From NCBI GenBank assembly GCA_017302295.1, contig JAFLDS010000012.1, positions 1 through 64,000 of the forward strand: a stretch of DNA of 64,000 nt, in the 5' to 3' direction. Position 1 is the first letter of the stretch, and each line of letters starts with the position of its first letter. The notes under the pieces were generated by a model that saw only the letters and a program-made list of their open reading frames with translations, had not been told where the DNA came from and made no database searches. A program made the position numbers and the translations under genes. This document shows positions 1 to 8,930 of the stretch, piece by piece. The DNA comes from Thauera sp. (GTDB lineage: Bacteria; Pseudomonadota; Gammaproteobacteria; Burkholderiales; Rhodocyclaceae).

Positions 1-797
1 CGCTGGCGCGCAGCATACGCACGGCCGACGAACAGCTCGCCGCCGCGCGCGAGCGTGCGAGCCGCGCCAGCTTGGCCATCGCCGGGCAGACGCTGCCCGA
101 TCTCCCGGTGCTCGAAGCGCGCGCCGCAGCCTGCCGCGAAGCGGTCGAGGCCATCCTCGGCCGCATCGCCCATCACCGCGCCGAGCAACAGAAGCAGAAC
201 CAGACTCTGGCCCTGCTCGACGAAATCGCGCGCGAATCCGGCGCCATCGAGGCCGAATACCGCGTCGTCGGCCACCTCGCCGACATCGCCAACGGCGACA
301 ACGGCCGCAAGCTCACTTTCCAGCGCTACGTGCTCGCAGCGCTGCTCGACGACGTGCTGCGCGCCGCCTCGCTGCGCCTGAAGGCGATGAGCCGCGGCCG
401 CTACCTGCTGCAGCGCCGCGAAGACGTCGCCGACGCACGCCGCGCCGCCGGGCTGGACCTCGAAGTGTTCGACGACTACACCGGCCGCGCCCGCCCGGCC
501 AGCACGCTGTCCGGCGGCGAAGGCTTCATGGCCTCGCTGTCGCTCGCGCTCGGCCTGTCCGACGTCGTCCAGGCCTACGCCGGCGGCGTGCAGCTCGACA
601 CCCTGTTCATCGACGAAGGCTTCGGCAGCCTCGACCCCGAATCGCTCGACATGGCGATGAAGGCGCTGATCGACCTGCAGCAGCGCGGCCGCATGGTCGG
701 CGTGATCTCGCACGTCGAGGAGATGAAGCAGCAGATCGACGTGGCGATCGAGGTGGTGCAGGGGGTGCGGGGGAGCAGGGTGCGGGTGCGGGTTTGA
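1..797 (+). CDS. sbcC: Exonuclease subunit SbcC, C-terminal part (5' end outside window)
   Basis: This is the C-terminal end of the SMC-like ATPase SbcC, which works with the SbcD nuclease to cut hairpins and blocked DNA ends. The reading frame is open from the first base, so the gene starts upstream of the window. The visible part has the end of a coiled coil, then the ABC-type signature LSGGEGFMASLSLALGL, a Walker B segment LDTLFIDEGFGSLD, and the D-loop and H-loop region ending in GVISHVEEMKQQI. This order is diagnostic for the SbcC/Rad50 nucleotide-binding lobe. The stop is at 795-797. An inverted repeat (GTGCGC...GCGCAC, about 862-881) follows and may be a terminator. Family assignment is secure. 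Confidence 0.93.
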   Translation, partial: LARSIRTADEQLAAARERASRASLAIAGQTLPDLPVLEARAAACREAVEAILGRIAHHRAEQQKQNQTLALLDEIARESGAIEAEYRVVGHLADIANGDNGRKLTFQRYVLAALLDDVLRAASLRLKAMSRGRYLLQRREDVADARRAAGLDLEVFDDYTGRARPASTLSGGEGFMASLSLALGLSDVVQAYAGGVQLDTLFIDEGFGSLDPESLDMAMKALIDLQQRGRMVGVISHVEEMKQQIDVAIEVVQGVRGSRVRVRV

Positions 798-936
798 GGG
801 TCCCGGCTACGGCACACGGGCGATGCGTGAACCAACAAAGCGGGGCTTGTCGAGGCGACGGTGCGCGCTGTCAAGCGCACAGGCAGCCGGTTTAGTGGCA
901 AACGATGGCATTACTTGAAATTGCCTGGAGCACGCC

Positions 937-1209
937 ATGTCCTTCAAGTTCTCCTTACCCCCAGAGCTGGAAAACCGGGTCCGCCAGCACGTGGAGTCTG
1001 GCCGCTACAGCCCTGCGAGTGAAGTCAGCAGCGAAGCATTGCGATTGTTCGAGACCTACCAGGGCGTCCACGCGGCGAACCTGGCCAGCCTGAAAGCCGA
1101 CATCGCCCAGGGCGTCGCCGAAATCGAGGCGGGCCGGGTGCGCGAACTCGACATGAATGGAATCAAGCAACGCGGCCGGGCAACTCTGGCAACTCGGCGA
1201 CCGGCGTAG
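937..1209 (+). CDS. parD: ParD-family antitoxin (90 aa)
   Basis: This is a type II antitoxin of the ParD/CopG family, expected to bind DNA through an N-terminal ribbon-helix-helix and to neutralise a ParE toxin. The N terminus reads MSFKFSLPPELENRVRQHVE, followed by GRYSPASEVSSEALRLFE, typical of ParD. The C-terminal half has the usual DIAQGVAEIEAGRV segment. A GGAG ribosome site lies just upstream of the ATG. The partner toxin reading frame starts 7 bases after the stop but is broken, so this is an intact antitoxin without a working local toxin. Family assignment is good; activity is unknown. Confidence 0.85.
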   Translation: MSFKFSLPPELENRVRQHVESGRYSPASEVSSEALRLFETYQGVHAANLASLKADIAQGVAEIEAGRVRELDMNGIKQRGRATLATRRPA

Positions 1210-1216
1210 CGACGGT

Positions 1217-1309
1217 GTGAGCAAGGTTCGACTTTCCGCCAGTGCGGAAAACGATTTGCTTGAGGCTTGGCTGTTCATCGCCGAGGACAGCGTCGAGGCT
1301 GCCGACGGT
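1217..1309 (+). pseudogene. Truncated parE toxin gene
   Basis: A GTG at 1217 opens a frame reading VSKVRLSASAENDLLEAWLF and IAEDSVEAADG, which matches the N-terminal third of ParE toxins (alpha helices before the beta sheet). A full ParE has about 95-105 residues. Here similarity ends after about 31 residues, and the frame continues into a piece of tyrosine recombinase. The catalytic beta sheet is missing, so no active toxin is expected. The hybrid frame stops at 1423. Confidence 0.75.
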
Positions 1310-1473
1310 ACGCACTCGATGCGTTGCATGAAGGCGACATTGATCTACAAGCGCACGAAGACCTGCGGGCGGTCCAGCTCCTGCTGGGCCGCTCCAAGCT
1401 CGAGTGGACAGTGCGGAGCCTGAGCATCGAGGTCGATGACGCCTTGGAAATCTCTGCGCAGATCGAGATCTGA
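1308..1473 (+). pseudogene. Remnant of a tyrosine recombinase/integrase C terminus, frameshifted
   Basis: The region encodes, in frame 2, GTHSMRCMKATLIYKRTK and then, in frame 1, DLRAVQLLLGRSKLEWTVR followed by SLSIEVDDALEI. Together these match the C-terminal catalytic end of a family of small chromosomal tyrosine recombinases whose usual text is RRTKATLIYRRTKNLRAV then QLLLGHTKLESTVRYLGIEV. The frame changes near 1361, consistent with loss of one A from an AAGAAC. The H of the LLGH box is R here (LLGRSK) and the catalytic Tyr of VRYL is Ser (VRSL), so it is dead at both key residues. It is probably the scar of a recombination event that also cut parE. Confidence 0.75.
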
Positions 1474-1480
1474 CGCTGGA

Positions 1481-1521
1481 GCAGCCGCCTGTCGAGCGTC
1501 TTTGAGGCTACGGGCGGCTGC
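1481..1521. terminator. Hairpin with 9-bp arms after the recombinase remnant
   Basis: GCAGCCGCC at 1481-1489 pairs perfectly with GGCGGCTGC at 1513-1521. It lies 8 bases after the end of the remnant frame. No T-run follows on either strand, so it could be a weak terminator or a leftover element end rather than a classical intrinsic terminator. Confidence 0.4.
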
Positions 1522-1869
1522 TTACGGTGGTGATGCTAAGAGGGTACTATCGACCCTGATGGAAAGCCTTGCATAAGGGTCGGCACCCGCGATTGGCGCT
1601 TCTCCGAGTCGGATGTTGCTTATGAGTCCGCGCGAGACTGCTGCAGACGGAGTTTCGAGCTGCCGTGCGAGTGCCCCGGAGGTTGATGTCCGCAGTCTGT
1701 GGCCAAGAGCTTCAATACCTCTAAACCTCGGCGCTGTCATTCAAGCCTCCGGTTTTCTTAGAGACTTGTGACCTGTCTTGCAGGTCAAGCATGAAGATCG
1801 CCCTGATTCCGCCGGCGGGCGATGCAAGAACTCGTAGACTGGTTTGGTAGCTTTCGTGCTGGAGCTCTC
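1522..1869. other. Non-coding stretch with a short hairpin before the HD-GYP gene
   Basis: No convincing gene is visible here. A 72-residue minus-strand frame (1522-1740) has no recognisable domain or ribosome site. A compact perfect hairpin, TGACCTG-TCTTG-CAGGTCA at 1769-1787, sits about 80 bases before the response regulator start and could be a leader structure or an operator. The stretch may also be degraded DNA from the parE/recombinase scar. Confidence 0.4.
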
Positions 1870-2958
1870 GTGTTTGAACACACCATTCTGCTCGTCGATG
1901 ACGAGCCGGCCAACCTGGCGGTTCTGACGCACCTTTTGCAGCCCCACTACCACGTGCGTGCCGTCAATTCAGGCAGTCGCTGCCTGGCAGCGGTGCAGCC
2001 GCCGCTAAGGCCGGATCTCGTCCTGCTCGACGTGATGATGCCGGAGATGGATGGCTACGAGGTCCTCACCCGGCTCCGCGCCGACCCGGCGACGCGCGAC
2101 ATTCCGGTGCTCTTCGTCACCGCCCTCGACGACGACCACGACGAGGAGCGCGGCCTAGCCTTGGGCGCCGCCGACTATCTCACCAAGCCGATTCGCCCCG
2201 GCGTGCTGCTGGCCCGCGTGCGCACGCAGCTCGAGGCCAAGCGCGGCCGAGACTTTTTGCGGGACCAGAATGCCCTGCTCGACGCCGAGGTGGCGCGGCG
2301 CATGCGCGAGAACGAGCTAATCCAACTGGTCAGCATCCGCGCCTTGGCCCATCTTGCCGAAACGCGCGACCCCGAGACTGGCAACCACATCCTGCGCACC
2401 CAGGGCTATGTCCACCAACTCGCCACGGCGCTGCAGTACCGACCGCGCTTCAGCGATGTACTCAGACCGCGCTACATCGATCTCCTGACCAAGTCGGCGC
2501 CGCTACATGATATTGGCAAGGTCGGGATACCCGATGCCATCCTGCTCAAACCCGGCCCGCTGAAGCCGGAGGAGTGGGCGGTCATGAAAACCCACGCAGA
2601 AATTGGCGCCGAGGCCATCGAGCGCGCCGAGGCCGACATCGAGACACCCGTGGATTTCCTCGTTCTGGCCAAGGAAATCGCCCACTGGCATCACGAGAAA
2701 TGGGATGGTAGCGGTTACCCCGATGGACTCGCCGCAGAGGCCATTCCGATTTCGGCTCGCCTGATGGCACTGGCCGATGTCTTCGATGCGCTGATTTCGA
2801 TGCGCGTGTACAAGCCTGCCATGCCTTACGAGGAGGCGCGGGACGTTATCGCCGCCGGCCGGGGGCGCCATTTCGACCCCGAAGTGGCGGATGCCTTTCT
2901 GGCGAACTACGTTGAATTCGTCCGCATCGCCGAGCGCCACCGCGACCCTGCCGCGTAG
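1870..2958 (+). CDS. HD-GYP response regulator (c-di-GMP phosphodiesterase type)
   Basis: This is a two-domain RpfG-like response regulator expected to hydrolyse cyclic di-GMP when phosphorylated. Residues 1-120 form a receiver domain with acidic patch DDE and phosphoacceptor Asp54 in [13 protein letters not shown]. After a linker helix comes an HD-GYP domain with the HD pair at 213-214 ([10 protein letters not shown]), a second site [14 protein letters not shown] with GYP at 282-284, and the conserved DVFDAL segment. I prefer the GTG at 1870 over the ATG at 1822: GGAG precedes it by 5 bases and the receiver then begins normally ([12 protein letters not shown]). A PAS protein and a hybrid kinase follow on the same strand, so the three probably form one signalling unit. 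Confidence 0.9.
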   Translation: MFEHTILLVDDEPANLAVLTHLLQPHYHVRAVNSGSRCLAAVQPPLRPDLVLLDVMMPEMDGYEVLTRLRADPATRDIPVLFVTALDDDHDEERGLALGAADYLTKPIRPGVLLARVRTQLEAKRGRDFLRDQNALLDAEVARRMRENELIQLVSIRALAHLAETRDPETGNHILRTQGYVHQLATALQYRPRFSDVLRPRYIDLLTKSAPLHDIGKVGIPDAILLKPGPLKPEEWAVMKTHAEIGAEAIERAEADIETPVDFLVLAKEIAHWHHEKWDGSGYPDGLAAEAIPISARLMALADVFDALISMRVYKPAMPYEEARDVIAAGRGRHFDPEVADAFLANYVEFVRIAERHRDPAA

Positions 2959-3050
2959 AGCGCACCATGATGCCGCCCAACTCCGACATCTCCGCCGCGC
3001 CTGCCATGACCGATCCGCGCGCCAGGCGTGCTGCATTCTGGGGTGACGGC

Positions 3051-4583
3051 ATGAACCGGCAGCACCCATCCCTGCTTCACATCGTCGTCGCGCTATGGTT
3101 GGCGCTGATCTCCACCCACTCGATCGCGCAGGCGCCCGATTTTCCGCAGGTGTTCGACAGGCAAGGCGTTGTGATGCTGCTGATCGACCCCGTCTCGGGA
3201 CAGATCGTCGATGCCAACCCCGCTGCAGCGGACTTCTATGGGCTCGGCCGCGATGTGCTGAAGACCCTGAAAATCCAGCAGATCAACACCTTCAGCGCCG
3301 AGCAGGTGGCTGCCGAGAGCGCCCTTGCCGAAAAGGAAAACCGCAACTACTTCATTTTTCGCCATCGACTGGCCAGTGGCGAGGTCCGTACCGTCGAGGT
3401 GTATTCCCATGCATTCGACTTCGATGGCCGTCGCCTGTTGCTATCGATGATCCACGACATCACCCCTGAACGTGATCTCGAAAAGGGGCTGTGGCATTAC
3501 CAGCAAGGGCTGGAGGCGTTGGTGGCAGCTCGCACCGCTGAGGCCGACGCTCGCAGTCGCACCGTTCTCGTGCTGGTGGCAGGGCTCTCCATTGCCTCGG
3601 CGCTGACACTGGCCCTTGCCCTGGCCATTTATCGGCTAAGGCGTGCGCAGGCGGAACAGGTCAAGAGCGAAGCCCACTACCGTCGCCTCTTTCACTCGAA
3701 CCCGCACCCCATGTGGGTATATGACCTCGAGACGCTGCGCTTCCTTGCTGTGAATGATGCTGCAATCAGTCACTACGGATACTCGCGAGACGAATTCCTG
3801 GCCATGACGATCAAGGAGATTCGCCCGTCCGAGGATTTACCGCGCCTCTACAAGAATCTCGAGGAGCGGCCCGAGGAAGGCCTTGACCAGGCGGGCGTCT
3901 GGAGGCACTTGAAGAAAGACGGCAGTTTGATCGACGTCGAGATCACCTCTCACATACTGGAGTTCGACGGGCGTAAGGCCGAACTGGTGCTGGCTCACGA
4001 CATCACGATTCGGCTGCAGGGTGAGAACGCGCTACGCCAGAGCGAGGAGCGTTTCCGCGCCACCTTCGAACAGGCCGCCGTAGGGATTGCGCACGTGAGC
4101 CCTGAGGGCCGATGGCTGCGAGTCAACCAGAAGCTTTGCGACATCGTCGGCTACGCCCGCGAAGACCTGCTGTCGCAGACCTTTCAGGAGATCACGCATC
4201 CCGACGATCTGGGTGCCGATCTCGAATATGTGCGGCAGATGCTGGCGGGAGAGATCAAGACCTATTCGATCGAAAAGCGCTACCTCCGCAGGAACGGCTC
4301 ACCGGTCTGGATCAACCTGACTGTCGCCCTGATTCGCGGCGACACCGGGCAGCCGAACTACTTCATCTCGGTTGTCGAAGACATCTCGGAACGAAAGCGC
4401 ATCAATGCCGAACTCCAGCAAAAGCTTGCCGAACTGGAGCAGTGGTACGAGGCGATGCTGAACCGCGAGGCGCGAGTGATCGAACTCAAACGTGAGGCTA
4501 ACGCCCTGGCGCGCGAGCTCGGGCGCTCCGCGCCCTACGACCTTGCTTTCGCGGATCCCCCGGGTGGGAATACGACCCCGTGA
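3051..4583 (+). CDS. Membrane PAS-domain sensor protein without output domain
   Basis: About 510 residues. The N terminus ([20 protein letters not shown] to about residue 27) looks like a signal peptide or first membrane segment. A PAS domain follows ([12 protein letters not shown]), then a second membrane segment near residues 172-196 ([20 protein letters not shown]), then two cytoplasmic PAS domains and a short coiled coil. The first PAS is therefore probably periplasmic. No histidine kinase, GGDEF, EAL or methyl-accepting domain is present, so it needs a partner. The ATG at 3051 has GGGGTGA upstream; an earlier ATG at 2967 would bury the signal peptide. Its stop overlaps the start of the next gene (GTGA), implying translational coupling to the hybrid kinase. 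Confidence 0.8.
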   Translation: MNRQHPSLLHIVVALWLALISTHSIAQAPDFPQVFDRQGVVMLLIDPVSGQIVDANPAAADFYGLGRDVLKTLKIQQINTFSAEQVAAESALAEKENRNYFIFRHRLASGEVRTVEVYSHAFDFDGRRLLLSMIHDITPERDLEKGLWHYQQGLEALVAARTAEADARSRTVLVLVAGLSIASALTLALALAIYRLRRAQAEQVKSEAHYRRLFHSNPHPMWVYDLETLRFLAVNDAAISHYGYSRDEFLAMTIKEIRPSEDLPRLYKNLEERPEEGLDQAGVWRHLKKDGSLIDVEITSHILEFDGRKAELVLAHDITIRLQGENALRQSEERFRATFEQAAVGIAHVSPEGRWLRVNQKLCDIVGYAREDLLSQTFQEITHPDDLGADLEYVRQMLAGEIKTYSIEKRYLRRNGSPVWINLTVALIRGDTGQPNYFISVVEDISERKRINAELQQKLAELEQWYEAMLNREARVIELKREANALARELGRSAPYDLAFADPPGGNTTP

Positions 4584-7500
4584 AGACTCGGCCGTTCTCC
4601 GCTTTCCTCACGCGGCTGATTTGGCTCAGCATGGCGCCACCGCTGCTGCTGGCCGTCTGGTTCGGCTGGGACAGCCTGCAGGGAGAAGAGTCTGCATTTT
4701 TGCGCGATGCGGAGCACCGCGCCCAAAATCTGGCGATCAGCATCGATCAACGCACCATGGCGCACATTCAGGCGCTCAAGATGCTGGCCGTCTCACCGCT
4801 AGCCGATGACCCACGGCGCTGGCCCGAACTGCATGCTGAGGCGCAGGGGTTCCACGCCAGCTTTGGAAGCCATGTGATCTTTGCCGATCACGAGCGGCAG
4901 ATGCTGTTCAACACCAGGGTGCCCTTTGGCACCACGCTGCCGCGCCTCCCTGATTCGGGAGGGCGGACCGCTGCGCCGCTGGCACTCGAGACGGGCAAGC
5001 CCCAGGTCGGCGATATCGTCGTCGGGCCGGTCGCCAAGGTGCCGCTGGTCGCCGTCGTCGTGCCGGTGCTGCGCGAGGGGAAACCGCCACGGCTCATGCT
5101 GAGCCTCCTGGAGACCGCCGGCTTCCAGGCACAGATCGACCAGGTCGCCCTGCCCACGGGCTGGTCCGTCGTCCTGCAGGACAGTACCGGCGCCGACATC
5201 GCTCGGCGTTCGCCGCCCGGCTTCGACGGCGCACGCGACGTCGATTCAGACCACCGTTTCGTTGTTCCGCTGCAGCATTCACCCTGGTCGGTTGTGCTCG
5301 AGGTCCCGCGCCGCAGCTATCAGACCAGGCAGCGCACGGCACTGATCGTGCTCGGCGCACTTGTCCTGCTGGCCTCCGTGTTCGGCGCGGCTGGCGGCGC
5401 GCTGGCCGGCCGTCGCATCGGCCAGCAGGTGAAAGCACTGACTGCCCCGCCGGACAAGCAGACGCTGCCGTTGCAGATCGCCGAGATCGCCGAGGCAAGC
5501 CGGCAACTGGGCCTTGCGGCAGCGGAGCTGCGCGAAAGCGAAACGCGCTTTCGGCGGGCGGTTGTTAACTCGCCGATCCCGATCATGTTGCATGCCGAAG
5601 ACGGGGCGATCCTCGAACTCAGCGAGTCGTGGTGCGAAATCTCGGGCTACTCGCGCGCGGAGTTGGCCACGATCGGCGACTGGACAGAGCGTGCCTACGG
5701 CGAACGCAAATCGCTGGTAAAGGCTGAGATCGATGCGCTCTACGGGCTGGACGGACGTAAGCACGAGGGCGATTTTGTAATCCGGGTGAAGGACGGCGGC
5801 ATGCACGTCTGGGAATTCAGCTCCGCCCCGCTGGGCTGCCTGGCCGATGGGCGGCGTGTGGTGCTGAGCATGGCCCTGGACGTGACGCAGCGGCGACAGG
5901 CCGAGGCCGCCGTGGCGCACCACGCGCAGGAGCTGGAACGTGGACGCCAGGCACTGCTGAGCGTGCTGCAGGACCAGCGCCGCGCGGAATCATCGCTGCG
6001 ACAGCTGGCGCTGGCGGTTGAGCAGAGCCCGGAGAGCATCCTCATCACCAACCTGGAGGGCGAGATCGAATACGTCAACGCCGCGTTCCTTGCGACCAGC
6101 GGCTACTCTCGCGCGCAGGTCATCGGCCGGAACCCGCGCATCTTGCGGTCGGGCAAGACACCGCGCGCGACGTACGAGGCGATGTGGGCCGCACTCACAG
6201 CCGAGCAGATCTGGAGCGGGGAACTGATCAACCGCAAGGCCAGTGGCGAGGAGTACCTTGAGTTCGTCCGCGTCGCTCCGCTGCGGCAGCCCGATGGCCG
6301 CATCAGCCATTACATCGCAGTCAAAGAGGACGTCACCGAGAAGAAACGCCTCGTCGAGGAACTGGATCGCCACCGCCACCACCTCGAGGACCTCGTAGCC
6401 CAGCGCACCGCCGAACTGGCCCAAGCCCGCCAGCTGGCCGAAGCCGCGAGCCAGGCAAAGAGTGCCTTCCTGGCCAACATGAGCCATGAGATCCGCACGC
6501 CGATGAACGCCATCATCGGCCTGACCCATCTGCTGCGAAAGGAGGGCGTCACCTCGCAGCAGGACGCGAGGCTCGAGCAGATCCAGGCATCGGGCAAGCA
6601 TCTGCTCGGCCTGATCAACGACATCCTCGACCTCTCCAAGATCGAGGCTGGCAAGCTCGATCTGACGCTGGAAGATTCCCACCTCTCGGCGGTGCTCGAC
6701 CATGTGGCCTCGCTGATCCGCCCGTCCGCCCAGGCCAAGGGCTTGCGCATCGAACTCGATGGCGATGCCGTGCCGCATTGGCTGCGCGGCGACCCGATGC
6801 GTCTGCGCCAATGCCTTTTCAACTTGGCTGGCAATGCGATCAAGTTCACCGAACGCGGCAGCATCGCCCTGCGGGCCAAACTGCTTGAGGACGGCCCGGC
6901 TGGCTTACAGGTCCGCTTTGACGTGGAGGATACCGGCATTGGTGTGACGCTGGAGCAGAGGGATCGCTTGTTCCAGGTGTTCCAGCAGGCCGACGCCAGC
7001 ACAACCCGCAAATACGGTGGCACCGGTCTCGGTCTGGCGCTGACGCGCAACTTGGCGCAGATGATGGGCGGCGACGCGGGGATGGAAAGCATCCCCGGCA
7101 AGGGCAGCACCTTCTGGTTCACCGTGCTTTTGCAGCGTGGTCACGGCATCGTGCCCACACTCATGGAGCGGCATGTCGATGCCGAGCAGGCTCTGTGCCG
7201 TGAGCAAACAGGCACGCGGGTGTTGCTGGTTGAAGACAATCCCATCAACCGGCTGGTAGCAACGGAGCTGCTCCATGCCGTTGGTCTGACGGTGGGGCTT
7301 GCCGAACACGGCGCTGAGGCCTTGGAGCGGGTCAAGACCGCCGACTACGCGCTGATACTGATGGACATGCAGATGCCGGTAATGGATGGGCTGGAAGCGA
7401 CCCGCGCCATCCGCGCCCTGCCGGGCTGGCACGACAAGCCGATTCTGGCAATGACCGCCAATGCCTTCGATGACGACCGCCGCGCCTGCGTTGAGGCCGG

Positions 7501-8332
7501 CATGAACGACTTCATCGCCAAGCCTGTTGAGCCCGAGCGGCTCTACGCCACTTTGCACAAGTGGCTGCCAGAGCGGAACGAGAAAATTCCGCTTTCGGTG
7601 TCAGAAGCGTCGGGCGTCGCAATCGATGAAGGCGACGACCCAGGCAGAGTTGTCGGCTCTGGCGGTACAGCGCCGCAGGCCGACATGGCCAGTATTGACG
7701 CACTGCCTGCGCATGGGGCCGAGGCCGAGTTGCGTGCGCGCCTGTCTGCGATTGCCGACCTGGATCTGGACAGGGGGCTGCGCATCTTGGGTGGCTCATG
7801 GCTGGATTACACACGCGTCCTGGATCTCTTCGCCGAGCACCATGGAGACGATGCACGACAAATCGCCGAGCAGATCGGACAAGGCGATCTCGTCGGCGCG
7901 AAGCGCTTGGCTCACGCTTTGAAGGGGGCGATAGGTATTGTGGGTAGCACCGTCATCCATCGATTCACCAGCGACCTTGAGGACGCGCTCAAGCGTGGCG
8001 ACAGTGCCGGGGTGCGAGCAGCGTTGGCACCGTTGGCCGAACGACTGCCCAAGCTGATTGCCGGAATACGGGAAGCCCTGGTCCAAGCCGATCAGGCAAT
8101 GGTGCCCGAGATGCCTTCAAAGCCGGCGGACGCTGGCTTACTGGTCCAACTCGAGGCCTTGCTGGCCAACGACGACACAACGGCTATCAACTTCCTTGCT
8201 GAGAATCAGCAGGCTCTGCGCCAGACACTACGGCTGGATTTTGGCGAGGTTCAACACCGGATTGAGACCTTCGACTTTCCGCTGGCATTGGAACGCGTGC
8301 GCGCGGCGCTCGCAACCTTGGCGAGCAAGTAG
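4580..8332 (+). CDS. Hybrid sensor histidine kinase with PAS, receiver and HPt domains
   Basis: A 1250-residue multi-step phosphorelay kinase. Two membrane segments (about 12-32 and 254-278) bracket a periplasmic Cache-like sensor. Two PAS domains follow (about 320-440 and 470-590). Then come HisKA with phospho-His636 ([12 protein letters not shown]), a HATPase with NAIKFTE, DTGIGV and GGTGLGLAL boxes, a receiver with Asp929 ([13 protein letters not shown]), and an HPt domain with His1112 (LAHALKGA). It starts with GTG inside the stop of the PAS gene. The upstream HD-GYP regulator has a free receiver and is the natural downstream target of the HPt, which would link an unknown external signal to c-di-GMP turnover. 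The ligand is unknown. Confidence 0.92.
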   Translation: MKTRPFSAFLTRLIWLSMAPPLLLAVWFGWDSLQGEESAFLRDAEHRAQNLAISIDQRTMAHIQALKMLAVSPLADDPRRWPELHAEAQGFHASFGSHVIFADHERQMLFNTRVPFGTTLPRLPDSGGRTAAPLALETGKPQVGDIVVGPVAKVPLVAVVVPVLREGKPPRLMLSLLETAGFQAQIDQVALPTGWSVVLQDSTGADIARRSPPGFDGARDVDSDHRFVVPLQHSPWSVVLEVPRRSYQTRQRTALIVLGALVLLASVFGAAGGALAGRRIGQQVKALTAPPDKQTLPLQIAEIAEASRQLGLAAAELRESETRFRRAVVNSPIPIMLHAEDGAILELSESWCEISGYSRAELATIGDWTERAYGERKSLVKAEIDALYGLDGRKHEGDFVIRVKDGGMHVWEFSSAPLGCLADGRRVVLSMALDVTQRRQAEAAVAHHAQELERGRQALLSVLQDQRRAESSLRQLALAVEQSPESILITNLEGEIEYVNAAFLATSGYSRAQVIGRNPRILRSGKTPRATYEAMWAALTAEQIWSGELINRKASGEEYLEFVRVAPLRQPDGRISHYIAVKEDVTEKKRLVEELDRHRHHLEDLVAQRTAELAQARQLAEAASQAKSAFLANMSHEIRTPMNAIIGLTHLLRKEGVTSQQDARLEQIQASGKHLLGLINDILDLSKIEAGKLDLTLEDSHLSAVLDHVASLIRPSAQAKGLRIELDGDAVPHWLRGDPMRLRQCLFNLAGNAIKFTERGSIALRAKLLEDGPAGLQVRFDVEDTGIGVTLEQRDRLFQVFQQADASTTRKYGGTGLGLALTRNLAQMMGGDAGMESIPGKGSTFWFTVLLQRGHGIVPTLMERHVDAEQALCREQTGTRVLLVEDNPINRLVATELLHAVGLTVGLAEHGAEALERVKTADYALILMDMQMPVMDGLEATRAIRALPGWHDKPILAMTANAFDDDRRACVEAGMNDFIAKPVEPERLYATLHKWLPERNEKIPLSVSEASGVAIDEGDDPGRVVGSGGTAPQADMASIDALPAHGAEAELRARLSAIADLDLDRGLRILGGSWLDYTRVLDLFAEHHGDDARQIAEQIGQGDLVGAKRLAHALKGAIGIVGSTVIHRFTSDLEDALKRGDSAGVRAALAPLAERLPKLIAGIREALVQADQAMVPEMPSKPADAGLLVQLEALLANDDTTAINFLAENQQALRQTLRLDFGEVQHRIETFDFPLALERVRAALATLASK

Positions 8333-8563
8333 CGCCGAGCCGCAGGCTTCAGCTTCCTTGAGGGGATGACAGCAGGATCGTCTCCGGGCGGCCGGATCAC
8401 TCGCAGAGCTGCCGCAACGCCACTGTGGCGATGAGTGTCTCTTGTGGGGCGTCAGTCCCCGTCCATCGGGTGGAGAAGTTGCCGCTGCTCGAAGCCCGGG
8501 CGGTAGAGGGGCAGCTAACCGTCGCACTGCGGCTGCACTGGCAGTTCGTCCAGAAGGGCGGTC

Positions 8564-8594
8564 ACGGCCGCGGCGGCGGTCGTGCCGCGGCCGT
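8564..8594 (-). terminator. Strong GC hairpin after the DUF1805 gene
   Basis: ACGGCCGCGGC (8564-8574) and its exact complement GCCGCGGCCGT (8584-8594) are separated by 9 bases. The hairpin lies 6 bases after the stop of the minus-strand DUF1805 gene. It lacks a clear T-tract. The remaining space back to 8333 shows nothing else I recognise; the hybrid kinase converges on it from the other side. Confidence 0.5.
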
Positions 8595-8600
8595 TGTTCT

Positions 8601-8852
8601 TCACTGCATCTTGAGCAGCGCCGACTCCCCGGTGTCGCCGATGCGGATGCCGAGTTCGGCGGCCTTGTTGGAAACGGCGACGATGGCGGCCTGTTTCATG
8701 TCTTCGAAGTTGCCCGCATTGACGATGGCGCAGGCGTCGCCGGTGCGGTTGCAGGTTTCCGGGTTGATGTAGCCGCAGGCGACGAAGCCGTTCGGGGCCT
8801 TCATGATCAGCAGCGGGCGGTTGAAATCGACGCGCAGCGTTTCGACGTTCAT
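8601..8852 (-). CDS. DUF1805 (YunC-like) family protein, 83 aa
   Basis: A small protein of the DUF1805 family, whose function is not established. The sequence has the family pattern: a short beta strand with NRPLLIMKAPNGFVACGYIN, then a Cys-containing segment, and a C-terminal stretch AAELGIRIGDTGESALLKM that matches the end of Bacillus YunC. A clean AGGAGG ribosome site precedes the ATG (reverse strand of 8856-8865). It is the last gene of the minus-strand catabolic block and is separated from the CoA ligase gene by about 78 bases, so it may be co-transcribed with it. Function remains open. Confidence 0.75.
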   Translation of the reverse strand: MNVETLRVDFNRPLLIMKAPNGFVACGYINPETCNRTGDACAIVNAGNFEDMKQAAIVAVSNKAAELGIRIGDTGESALLKMQ

Positions 8853-8930
8853 GGGTCATCCTCCTGTTGTTGTGGGGCGTGCCCGACACATTAAAGCCGT
8901 TTTGTGTGGCGGGCGACAGCTTGGGGTGGA

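Noticed and set aside
1522-1740. A 72-codon minus-strand frame after the recombinase remnant
   Set aside because: No ribosome site, domain or neighbour supports it; probably degraded or non-coding DNA.
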